Shown one piece after another: positions 37,598 to 44,199 of a DNA stretch of 64,000 bases. The notes beneath the pieces were generated by a model. That model was not told where the DNA came from, did no database searches, and worked only from the letters and a program-made list of their open reading frames with translations. Made by a program: the position numbers and the translations under genes. Origin of the DNA: Pseudomonadota bacterium (lineage in GTDB: Bacteria; Pseudomonadota; Gammaproteobacteria; Burkholderiales; Burkholderiaceae_C); the NCBI GenBank assembly GCA_030538605.1, contig JAUNTQ010000004.1, positions 27,639 to 91,638 on the forward strand. Direction: 5' to 3'. Each line of letters starts with the position of its first letter. The stretch's first letter is position 1.

Positions 37598-38311
37598 TTA
37601 CGCCTTGGTGCCCGCAGCGCTGAAGGGACGGAACGCGGTGGTGCTGGGGAGTCGTTCACCTTCTCCGCTGAGGATTGCTGTTGCCAGTTGCCCGCCGTGA
37701 TTGCGTAGCGCCCACGCATTCCCAGCGCCACCACGTCCAACATGGTGCGGCTGAGTCGGGCTGATACGCGAAAACGCGCTGCGCGACTCGTTCCAATCCT
37801 CTTCTTTCTCCCGGTGGCGCTGCGCGGCTAGGGCGCTATCAATTTCAGCTTTGAGCGATTGCAGCGTGACGGAATCGCGAGCAGGGGCTGGCTGCTTCGG
37901 AATATTGCCAGCGCGGCGCGGCGCTGGGGTGGTGTGTAGAGGTTGATTCGGTGCGAGTCCTTGGCGCTGCCGTTCCTCTTGGACTTGTTGCTGTTGCTGT
38001 TGCTGCGCGGTGCTGGTGTGGCGCGACGGCTGAACCGGTTTTGCACTTGATTGCACGGCGGGCGCTGCCTTCGGCACGGTCTGAGGGGCCTTGCTGGCGT
38101 GGAACGGATCGGCCTTCAGGATGTGGGCGTAGCCCATGGGCTTGGTTTGTGCTGGCGTGCCTTTGAGAATGTTGGCGAGATTGAGCATTGCAGATTCTCC
38201 AGAGTCAGATTTGAGAATACGGAACGGAATTCGGTTTGCCCCGCGAGAAACAAGCGAAATAAAGCTAATTTGCGCGTTTTTCAGGCGGCGCATGGAAGTT
38301 TTCACCTTCAT
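37598..38311 (-). CDS. Phage-type protein with XkdF/prohead-protease-like N-terminus
   Basis: 237 residues from the ATG at 38311, with AAGGAT about 9 bases upstream. The first 35 residues contain LKNAQISFISLVSRGANRIP followed by FRI, a pattern at the start of phage XkdF-type (Peptidase S78-like) proteins. The rest has no protease domain. It is Gln/Pro-rich with a run of seven or more Gln (about 101-110) and ends in a helical and Gly-rich tail. I infer that the capsid-associated N-terminal segment was kept while the protease was lost. It might interact with a helper-phage capsid. It sits between the HNH-like and HTH genes. Confidence 0.65.
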   Translation of the reverse strand: MKVKTSMRRLKNAQISFISLVSRGANRIPFRILKSDSGESAMLNLANILKGTPAQTKPMGYAHILKADPFHASKAPQTVPKAAPAVQSSAKPVQPSRHTSTAQQQQQQQVQEERQRQGLAPNQPLHTTPAPRRAGNIPKQPAPARDSVTLQSLKAEIDSALAAQRHREKEEDWNESRSAFSRISPTQPHHVGRGGAGNAWALRNHGGQLATAILSGEGERLPSTTAFRPFSAAGTKA

Positions 38312-38360
38312 AACCGGGCATCCTTCAAGATGTTGCGATGGTGTATTTTATTTGAACATG

Positions 38361-38384
38361 GTTGAATAAAGAAGCATATTCAAC
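38361..38384. promoter_or_regulatory. Inverted-repeat operator candidate
   Basis: GTTGAATA (38361-38368) and TATTCAAC (38377-38384) are perfect inverse copies with an 8-base spacer, about 50 bases upstream of the XkdF-like gene. AT-rich sequence toward the gene (ATAAAATAC on the minus strand) could be its -10. Confidence 0.5.
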
Positions 38385-38446
38385 GGTGCAAACGATGCCG
38401 GATAAGTTTGCAATCAATTTCCATCGCTCATTGTTTGACTAACCGC

Positions 38447-39421
38447 TTATAGGTTGGCGCTTAGGGCCTTCTTGTCGCTTGCCCATTGGGGTTGCGGTTT
38501 CATTGCGTTTGTGAGGGTTCCACAGTCTGTTTCGGGTTCTGTGCCTTCTATGTCCTGCTTGGCCTTCTCTACTTTCAGGTTCGATTCCCTTTCTCGTGCA
38601 ATTTTCAAGTCCCACTGTAGATCGGCTTTTCGGCTAATGAGTTTCGCCTCCACCTCGGCCAATCCTTTCACAGGTAGATTGAAGATTTCCGATTGATCTT
38701 TTTCGAGTTCCTTGAGTTTTTCTTGTAGCCATGCGATTTCAAAGGCAACACGGGTTAATTCACTGCTTGATGTGCGGTAGGCTTCCGATAGTTTTTTGTA
38801 GTATTTGGGTGAAAAATCGGCATCCTCCAGCGGGTTGCCTGAAGACTCAAAGGGAAGGCCATGGCGCTTGAATATCTCGCGTGTGATGTCTTCATTGGAA
38901 ATGCCGTCTATTGTCCTGCGCTGCCGATATTTCTTGATGGCTTCAGGGGAGTAGTCCTTGAAGTTCTTTGCAAGCAATGCGGATAGTTCGGCATCCGTTA
39001 ATCTCCGCCCCCTGTATTGGTGGTGCCTGTTGCCCCGCTTATTCGAGTTTTGGCGGGTGGCATGAAGCCATCGGACATTGCCCACGCGGTAGTTATCGGA
39101 ATCGTTGATTCGGTCTAGCTGATGCTTATCTGAGGGCCGGGGGCCTACGTGATACGCGAAGGTATGCCAGTCCCTGAAAGCCGGGTCTAGCTTTCCCGGT
39201 TTTTCCTTTGATTCATCGCGCAGGTTATTGAATTTTCGTGCGAGATATTCAAAGGGTGTGCCCTTCAGGGTATTCGGTCTTGCCCCCTTGTCCAGCAAGG
39301 CCCATAGGGCGTGGCAGGAAGCCCGGTACGCTTCTCCCGCAAGCGCCTTGCCCTCGTATAGCTCCCACTGCTGTAGCGATGCTCTATATGCTCTTTCAAC
39401 GGGAAAAATATGGTACTCCAT
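38447..39421 (-). CDS. HNH-like phage protein with long coiled-coil C-terminus
   Basis: 324 residues from the ATG at 39421, preceded by AGGATTGAGCC. The middle holds GPRPSDKHQLDRINDSDNYR, then VGNVRWLHATRQNSNKRGN. This is the core pattern of a phage-encoded HNH/homing-endonuclease-like family (usually PSxxHSIDRIDNxGNYxPxNxRWAT). The His, Asp and Asn residues of the motif are retained. Residues after about 215 are charged and helical (WLQEKLKELEKDQSEIF, AKLISRKADLQWDLKIARERES), likely a coiled coil. It may nick or cut DNA, or be a DNA-binding derivative. Confidence 0.7.
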   Translation of the reverse strand: MEYHIFPVERAYRASLQQWELYEGKALAGEAYRASCHALWALLDKGARPNTLKGTPFEYLARKFNNLRDESKEKPGKLDPAFRDWHTFAYHVGPRPSDKHQLDRINDSDNYRVGNVRWLHATRQNSNKRGNRHHQYRGRRLTDAELSALLAKNFKDYSPEAIKKYRQRRTIDGISNEDITREIFKRHGLPFESSGNPLEDADFSPKYYKKLSEAYRTSSSELTRVAFEIAWLQEKLKELEKDQSEIFNLPVKGLAEVEAKLISRKADLQWDLKIARERESNLKVEKAKQDIEGTEPETDCGTLTNAMKPQPQWASDKKALSANL

Positions 39422-39855
39422 GGCTCAATCCTGCTTACCTAACCCCATATATATCCCTACCTCCTTCCACTCTGGGGGACATGTCGGGATTGGGGGTGTT
39501 TTTTAATTTCTAAGGCACTAGGTTTTGTTGCTATACAAGCCATAAACCGTATTGTTTAACGCTTGCATGTACCTGCCTTCTTAGGGGGACATTCGTCCCG
39601 GAAGGGGGACATTTCCGGGACATTTTTCGAATACTGGCGTGGTTGCTCGGAGGTTGGGGCGGGGACACAATTTAGGTGCCGGGTTTGCTCGCCCGGCGTC
39701 CTTTCAGATGGCAACGGAATTGCCCCCGGTATGCGTAAAGCTCCCGGGGGATTTTTTTATGCTGCCGCGCATCCCCTCTTTGCTTCGTCGTGCTGTAGCA
39801 GCTGGTGCAGTTCATATATGCACGGTATTTCGTCCCAATCATCGCCATCCGTGGT
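39422..39855. other. Gene-free structured region: GGGGGACAT repeats, hairpins and a plus-strand terminator
   Basis: Three direct copies of GGGGGACAT occur (near 39474, 39585 and 39606), two of them followed by short GTCCCGG/CCGGGAC inverse words. A GCCGGG/CCCGGC hairpin lies at 39678-39697. A strong plus-strand terminator lies at 39723-39758 (CCCCCGG/CCGGGGG plus seven T), although no plus-strand gene precedes it. TTGCTA-16-TATTGT at about 39530-39557 could be a promoter. A non-coding RNA or a replication/packaging site is possible. Confidence 0.45.
39723..39758 (+). terminator. Orphan plus-strand intrinsic terminator in the island
   Basis: The stem CCCCCGG (39723-39729) with CCGGGGG (39744-39750) is followed by A and seven T. 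All neighbouring genes run on the minus strand, so it would end an unannotated plus-strand transcript. Confidence 0.7.
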
Positions 39856-40023
39856 TTACAGAGTGAAACGCCGATGCTTTGGCAATGGGTCTGTGCCAGG
39901 TAACTGCCAGTCCCTTACGACAAGGCCGCTGCCTTCAAGCAACACGTTGCATAGACGTGCGACGATTTTCCCCTGAAGGCGTCGGGGTGTCTTTTTGGGT
40001 GTGGTACTGAGGGTGGTTTCCAC
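39856..40023 (-). CDS. Small 55-codon ORF coupled to the AlpA-like gene
   Basis: It starts with GTG at 40023, four bases after the TGA of the AlpA-like gene, with AAGGGG about 8 bases upstream, and ends with TAA at 39856-39858. The product (VETTLSTTPKKTPRRLQGKI ... LPKHRRFTL) is basic, with a short hydrophobic middle (IVARLCNVLLEGSGLVV). No family is recognised. The tight coupling and ribosome site make it a likely real gene despite its size. It could be a small DNA-binding or accessory protein. Confidence 0.55.
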   Translation of the reverse strand: METTLSTTPKKTPRRLQGKIVARLCNVLLEGSGLVVRDWQLPGTDPLPKHRRFTL

Positions 40024-40026
40024 GTC

Positions 40027-40314
40027 TCACCCCTTCACGCCAAATAATGGGGCAATCGTGCTGATAAACCAAATTGGACGCTTGCATTCCTTCAGGTCAG
40101 GCGGCGGAATAAGTCCCTCGGCAAGCCGCGCGTATAGCGTGGTGTGCGAGATTTCAAACAAGTGCATCAGGTGCCCCGGTCGCAAGCGCCCCGGCTTCAG
40201 CAATGCCGATTTATCAATGGGAAGGGGCTTGGCATGCCCCGTTGTTTTCTTTGGTTTGGGTGATGTGACCGCTTGTGTAGGTGCTGCGGTCTTATTCAGG
40301 ATAACGACTGGCAT
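40027..40314 (-). CDS. AlpA-like/excisionase-type HTH regulator
   Basis: 95 residues from the ATG at 40314 (MPVVILNKTAAPTQ); an upstream TTG at 40344 is possible. A basic Pro/Lys linker leads to a MerR/excisionase-like winged helix: GRLRPGHLMHLFEISHTTLY, then ARLAEGLIPPPDLKECKRPI and WFISTIAPLFG. The order (HTH, FP/IPPP turn, R..W) is that of AlpA regulators, which in P4-like elements activate the integrase or act in excision. It lies just downstream of the integrase gene, with its own promoter-like sequence. Confidence 0.8.
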   Translation of the reverse strand: MPVVILNKTAAPTQAVTSPKPKKTTGHAKPLPIDKSALLKPGRLRPGHLMHLFEISHTTLYARLAEGLIPPPDLKECKRPIWFISTIAPLFGVKG

Positions 40315-40454
40315 AGGAGGCTTTCCACGGGTTGCGTATTGCAAGCCGCTGCCAGTGCTATCGTGGGAAGCCTTCCCTTGAACTGCACAGAAAGAGGCAT
40401 TGCGCCACTCTCTTCCGGGTGCAGTCCATTGCGGTTGGAAGTTGAGTCGGGATA

Positions 40455-40483
40455 ATTCTTGCCTGTATTTTGGCCGGTGTCAA
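40455..40483 (-). promoter_or_regulatory. Sigma-70-type promoter for the AlpA-like gene
   Basis: On the minus strand, TTGACA (40478-40483) and AAGAAT (40455-40460) are separated by exactly 17 bp. It lies about 140 bases before the AlpA-like ATG. A perfect ATTTGAC/GTCAAAT inverted repeat (40501-40520) sits just upstream, past the integrase stop, and may be an operator or a weak terminator. Confidence 0.55.
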
Positions 40484-40531
40484 TACAGTTGCTTAAACTA
40501 ATTTGACGGGTTTGTCAAATGCGGTGCGGGG

Positions 40532-41929
40532 CTATGCAGTCTTCACCAGTTGCAGCGCCTGCCCAGACTCTTGAGGCATGGGCACCCCGGCCTGTTCCAG
40601 AATCCATGCTTCGATCCGCTCATGGTGCAAGCGCAAGAGGTCAAGGGGTCGCACGGTGTAATGCTTCTCTGCCGTGGCGCTGGGCTTGTGGCCTTGAATC
40701 TGCGCCACCACGCCTACGGGGACTTCCAGCCATTCCGTCAAGCTCTTGAAGCTGCGGCGCAGGCCATGAATGGTGACGTGTACCCCTGCCACGCTACAAA
40801 CACGCGCTAGGGCTTTGTGCGCTTCGCTCATGCTGTCTTCAGGGTCTTTGCCTGCGAACACGAACGGGCCGCGCCGGGGCAGGGCGTTGAGGATGTGATG
40901 AACGTAGGGCGTTAGCGGAATGGTGCGCACGCCTTCAATGCCGCCCTTCGATTCGTCCTTGTCGCGTAGGGTGAGGCCCCTCCATTGGGTGTTGAGGTCT
41001 TCCCATTGCAGTTCCAACACTTCACCGGGGCGCGCGCCGGTTAGCAGCATGGTTTGAAGGTATGCGGCATGGGTGCGGTTCTTGAGTCCTTGCACGGCGG
41101 CGAACCATGCGGCAAGTTGCTCCCGCAAGAGGGCATCGGTTTTCACGCCAGCGGGGCCTAGTGCTTCGCGGGCCTTCTTGGACTTCGCAGCGTTGCCGAT
41201 GATCGCTTGCGCATAGGCCGGGTGTTCACTGCACCAGTTGAGGAAGGCTTTCACGATTCGCAGGGCAAGGCGTGCCACGGTAGGGCGTTCGCCCGCGTGG
41301 TGCTTCGCCCATTGCTCTACGCGCTGGGGTGTGATGTCGCGCAGTCGCAGGGGCAGGAATTCATGCAGCGGGCCAGCAATGGTTACGCCACGCCCACGGG
41401 TGCCCCGCGTGCTTTGTTCGCCCCCGGCCTTCGCCATGTTGACGTGATCGGCGTAATGCCGTTGGCCCCAATGGGGTTGCCGTTCCTTCAGGTATTCGGC
41501 CCATGCTTCGCCAAAGGTGACTTCTGCGGCCTTTGCTGCGGCAGTTGCTGCCTCTTGCTGGGCTTTGGCTTCAGCCTTCGCCTGCTTTTGCTGTTCCAAG
41601 ATTTCACCCATGCCGCTGCCCTCGGCTTTGGCTGTGACGTGTTGCACGGCCATGGCTTCAGCGGCTTTGATGGCGGCAGCTATGGAGTAGCCCGCAGCGG
41701 TGGGGGTGTGCTTGTTGACGTGGCCCGGTGTCGGGTCATAGGGGCCGATGGGTAGGCGCTGGCTTGTGGTGCCTTGGCTGTAACGCCAGAAAAAGACGAT
41801 GCCCTTCTTACCGTTGCGGGCCTGTAGCGCCCCCGCAGGTTCGATCTTGGTCAGGGTGATGGTGTCCCCTTCGGACATCGCCTTGAGGGCTGCTGAAGGG
41901 CTGGAAACGGGCTTGGCAACGGTGGGCAT
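40532..41929 (-). CDS. Tyrosine recombinase (phage-type integrase)
   Basis: 465 residues. The N-terminal arm-binding part (GIVFFWRYSQGTTSQRLPIG, residues about 43-62) is followed by an Ala/Lys-rich helical linker and a SAM-like core-binding domain (TFGEAWAEYLKERQPHWGQR). The catalytic domain has the full set: R in TGARPGEVLELQW, K near RDKDESKGG, HxxR in IHGLRRSFKSL, H in IQGHKPSAT, and the nucleophile Y in EKHYTVRP. It would recombine the 49-bp tRNA-Lys att core. It lies beside attR and reads away from it. All catalytic residues are intact, so the element may still move. Confidence 0.95.
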   Translation of the reverse strand: MPTVAKPVSSPSAALKAMSEGDTITLTKIEPAGALQARNGKKGIVFFWRYSQGTTSQRLPIGPYDPTPGHVNKHTPTAAGYSIAAAIKAAEAMAVQHVTAKAEGSGMGEILEQQKQAKAEAKAQQEAATAAAKAAEVTFGEAWAEYLKERQPHWGQRHYADHVNMAKAGGEQSTRGTRGRGVTIAGPLHEFLPLRLRDITPQRVEQWAKHHAGERPTVARLALRIVKAFLNWCSEHPAYAQAIIGNAAKSKKAREALGPAGVKTDALLREQLAAWFAAVQGLKNRTHAAYLQTMLLTGARPGEVLELQWEDLNTQWRGLTLRDKDESKGGIEGVRTIPLTPYVHHILNALPRRGPFVFAGKDPEDSMSEAHKALARVCSVAGVHVTIHGLRRSFKSLTEWLEVPVGVVAQIQGHKPSATAEKHYTVRPLDLLRLHHERIEAWILEQAGVPMPQESGQALQLVKTA

Positions 41930-41948
41930 GTACTGGCCTCTTTAAAAA

Positions 41949-41979
41949 TTTGCCAGAATTTTGCCAGAATTTTGCCGGA
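41949..41979 (+). repeat. Integrase arm-type sites, right end
   Basis: TTTGCCAGA at 41949 and 41960 and TTTGCCGGA at 41971 have an exact 11-bp period. One more TTTGCCAGA lies at 42072-42080, close to attR. They lie between the integrase start and attR and match the left-end pair. Confidence 0.6.
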
Positions 41980-42096
41980 TGGGGGTTGTTGACCATCGGA
42001 TTCTTTCAGGATAGGTTTCCCTGTAATGGCAGCAACTTAGGTGCTGCAACTGATTGCAGACTTATCCTAAATTTGCCAGAATTTATCCGTTTATGC

Positions 42097-42145
42097 CGGA
42101 CTTTTAATCCGTTGGTCGGCAGTTCGAGCCTGCCACGACCTACCA
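42097..42145 (+). repeat. attR: 49-bp copy of the tRNA-Lys 3' end
   Basis: An exact copy of 36149-36197. It is not preceded by the 5' half of a tRNA, so it is a fragment and not a gene. Confidence 0.95.
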
Positions 42146-42153
42146 AATCCCAA

Positions 42154-42190
42154 GGTGCCACAGCTTCCAGGCTGTGGCGCCTTTTCTTTT
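42154..42190 (+). terminator. Displaced original terminator of tRNA-Lys
   Basis: GGTGCCACAGC (42154-42164) pairs with GCTGTGGCGCC (42171-42181), with one wobble pair, and is followed by TTTTCTTTTT. It lies 8 bases past attR. Before the island inserted it would have followed tRNA-Lys directly. Confidence 0.85.
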
Positions 42191-42409
42191 TCGTGCTTAC
42201 GCAATCCAGCCTGACTTGAGCCGCTCAGCACCTTGGGATGCCTGGGGAGCGTTCTTTTTCTGCGCAAGCCGTGCGTTTGTCCTTTTCTCTCGGTCGCAGC
42301 CGATGGCCCTTCAGCCGGCGGCGGGGCATTTCCATGGCCGGGTGCGCCGTGGCGGCATGGGTTTATTCTCAAGCGCCCCCTGTTCATCGGCTGCTTCTGA
42401 AATCCGCCC

Positions 42410-43732
42410 ATGTCCCGCACAGCGCCCCCGCCTGGTCACACCCCGCTGCACATTCCCCTGCCCGAGCGCCTGCGCCCGCGCACGCTTGGCGATGTGGTCG
42501 GCCAGCAGCATCTGCTGGGCGCGGGCATGCCGCTGCGCATCGCGTTTGAATCGGGCCAGCCGCATAGCTGCATCCTGTGGGGGCCACCCGGCACGGGCAA
42601 GACGACGATTGCGCGGCTGATGGCCGATGCGTTTGATGCGCAGTTCATTCCCATCAGCGCCGTGCTGGGCGGCGTGAAAGACATCCGCGAGGCCGTGCTG
42701 CTCGCCGAAAAAGCGCGCGATGGCCTCGCGCCCCAGGCCACCATCGTCTTCGTCGATGAGGTTCACCGCTTCAACAAAAGTCAGCAAGACGCCTTCTTGC
42801 CCCACGTTGAAAGCGGGCTGTTCACCTTCATCGGTGCCACCACCGAAAACCCCTCGTTCGAGGTCAACTCCGCCCTGCTCTCGCGCGCAGCGGTGTACGT
42901 GCTGCAAGCGCTGGCCGAAGACGACTTGCAGCACATCCTGGTCCGCGCCCTGGTCGAGTCCGCCGATCTCACGGTCGAAGAAGATGCCCGAAAGCGCCTG
43001 ATTGCCTACGCCGACGGCGATGCGCGCCGCCTGCTCAACACGCTTGAAACCCTGCTCGTGGCCGCACGCGCGGAAGAAACGGCACACATCACCGACGCCT
43101 GGCTGCTCAAGGTGCTGGGCCAGCAACTGCGCCGCTACGACAAGGGCGGCGAGCAGTTCTACGACACCATCAGCGCGCTGCACAAAAGCGTGCGCGGCTC
43201 CGACCCCGATGCCGCGCTTTACTGGCTGGTGCGCATGCTCGACGGCGGGGCCGAGCCGCGCTACATGGCGCGCCGCCTGATCCGCATGGCCAGCGAAGAC
43301 ATCGGCCTGGCCGACCCGCGTGCGCTGCGCCTGGCGTTGGACGCGGCGGAAGTCTATGAGCGTTTAGGCTCACCCGAGGGCGAGCTGGCGCTGGCCGAAT
43401 GCGTCATCTACCTGGCCGTCGCGCCCAAGAGCAACGCCGTCTACACCGCCTACAAAGCCGCGCGCGCCCTTGTGGCACAAGACAGCACCCGTCCCGTGCC
43501 CCTGCACCTGCGCAACGCGCCCACCCAGCTCATGAAGCAGCTCGACTACGGCAAGGGCTACCGCTACGCCCACGACGAGCAAGACGCCTTTGCGGCGGGC
43601 GAGCGCTATCTGCCTGATGGCATGGCCGAGCCGCATTTCTACCAACCCGCCCCGCGCGGGCTGGAGATCAAGATCGGCGAAAAGCTGGCCGAGCTGCGCC
43701 GCCGCAACGCCGAAGCCGCGCCGCCGGAATAG
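42410..43732 (+). CDS. rarA: Replication-associated recombination protein A (AAA+ ATPase)
   Basis: 440 residues. The AAA+ motifs are Walker A LWGPPGTGKTTIARL, Walker B TIVFVDEVHRFNKSQQDAFL, sensor 1 FIGATTENPSFEVNSALLSR and sensor 2 GDARRLLNTLE. The C-terminal tetramerisation region has KSVRGSDPDAALYWLVRML and DYGKGYRYAHDE, typical of RarA/MgsA. It acts at stalled replication forks. The gene lies alone after the island's right boundary. Confidence 0.95.
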   Translation: MSRTAPPPGHTPLHIPLPERLRPRTLGDVVGQQHLLGAGMPLRIAFESGQPHSCILWGPPGTGKTTIARLMADAFDAQFIPISAVLGGVKDIREAVLLAEKARDGLAPQATIVFVDEVHRFNKSQQDAFLPHVESGLFTFIGATTENPSFEVNSALLSRAAVYVLQALAEDDLQHILVRALVESADLTVEEDARKRLIAYADGDARRLLNTLETLLVAARAEETAHITDAWLLKVLGQQLRRYDKGGEQFYDTISALHKSVRGSDPDAALYWLVRMLDGGAEPRYMARRLIRMASEDIGLADPRALRLALDAAEVYERLGSPEGELALAECVIYLAVAPKSNAVYTAYKAARALVAQDSTRPVPLHLRNAPTQLMKQLDYGKGYRYAHDEQDAFAAGERYLPDGMAEPHFYQPAPRGLEIKIGEKLAELRRRNAEAAPPE

Positions 43733-44199
43733 CGGGCTTTGGGGGCATCGGGCATCGCATGGAAGAACAGCCGCACAGCCGGACGCAGAGGACGCGAAGG
43801 GTTCGCGAAGGACGCAAAAGATAAAAAAACAGAGGAGCTGCTTGCGCACGTTCTACGGTATTTTTAAATATAAAAGCATCTAAAAATTGTTTAAAACGTA
43901 CGCAAGCAGCTCTTTTTTTTGTTTATCCTGTGCTGCAAGCCGCAGACCTGCGCGAGCGGTTGATCCTCGCCGCTTGCCGACTGCACCGCACGTTTTCTGC
44001 TGCCTTCACCCCCGTGTTTCCCCGCTGTGGAGCGCGCAAACCCGTCGATAGAATCCGCTGCACCCGAAACCCGCGGCACACCACCTGGCGGGTTTTTTGC
44101 TAGGTGGTTGGAGAAGTTGCCCGCGCACAACGCAGGCAGCGCGGTCAACAACCATGTGCCGGCGGCGCAGATCGCGCCCGCCGGACGAGGAGGAAACAG
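43733..44199. repeat. Intergenic region with repeats before the liv operon
   Basis: No gene is seen. A CGGACGCAGAGGACGCGAAGG-type repeat lies at about 43779-43820. A complete AGCTGCTTGCG ... CGCAAGCAGCT palindrome lies at 43836-43911, followed by TCTTTTTTTT, so it can terminate rarA. The liv leader holds a hairpin described separately. Confidence 0.7.
44068..44098 (+). terminator. Terminator-like hairpin in the livH leader (possible attenuator)
   Basis: AACCCGC (44068-44074) pairs with GCGGGTT (44088-44094), with T-run 44093-44098. It lies about 100 bases upstream of livH and downstream of any promoter near GATAGAAT (44048). It may be an attenuator or a stray terminator. Confidence 0.55.

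Larger units (their letters stand above)
36198..42145. mobile_element. Integrative element (about 5.95 kb) in tRNA-Lys, satellite-like
   Basis: Bounded by the 49-bp att repeats. It carries a tyrosine integrase at the attR end, an AlpA-like regulator, a coupled 55-codon ORF, an HNH-like protein, an XkdF-like N-terminal protein, a terminase-small-like HTH protein and one outward-facing gene of unknown function. No capsid, tail, portal, large terminase or relaxase is present. Much of its sequence is more AT-rich than the flanks, supporting transfer. No replication protein is recognised. Confidence 0.92.

Noticed and set aside
39687..39850. Minus-strand ORF of about 57 codons after the 55-codon gene
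   Set aside because: It crosses the terminator hairpin at 39723-39758, and its ribosome site is weak.
39563..39976. 137-codon plus-strand ORF in the island
   Set aside because: It runs through a strong terminator and GGGGGACAT repeats, with Cys/Ser-rich random-looking sequence; a structured non-coding region is more likely.
42097..42145. A second tRNA-Lys
   Set aside because: Only the 3' 49 bases are present without an acceptor 5' strand or D arm; it is attR of the island.
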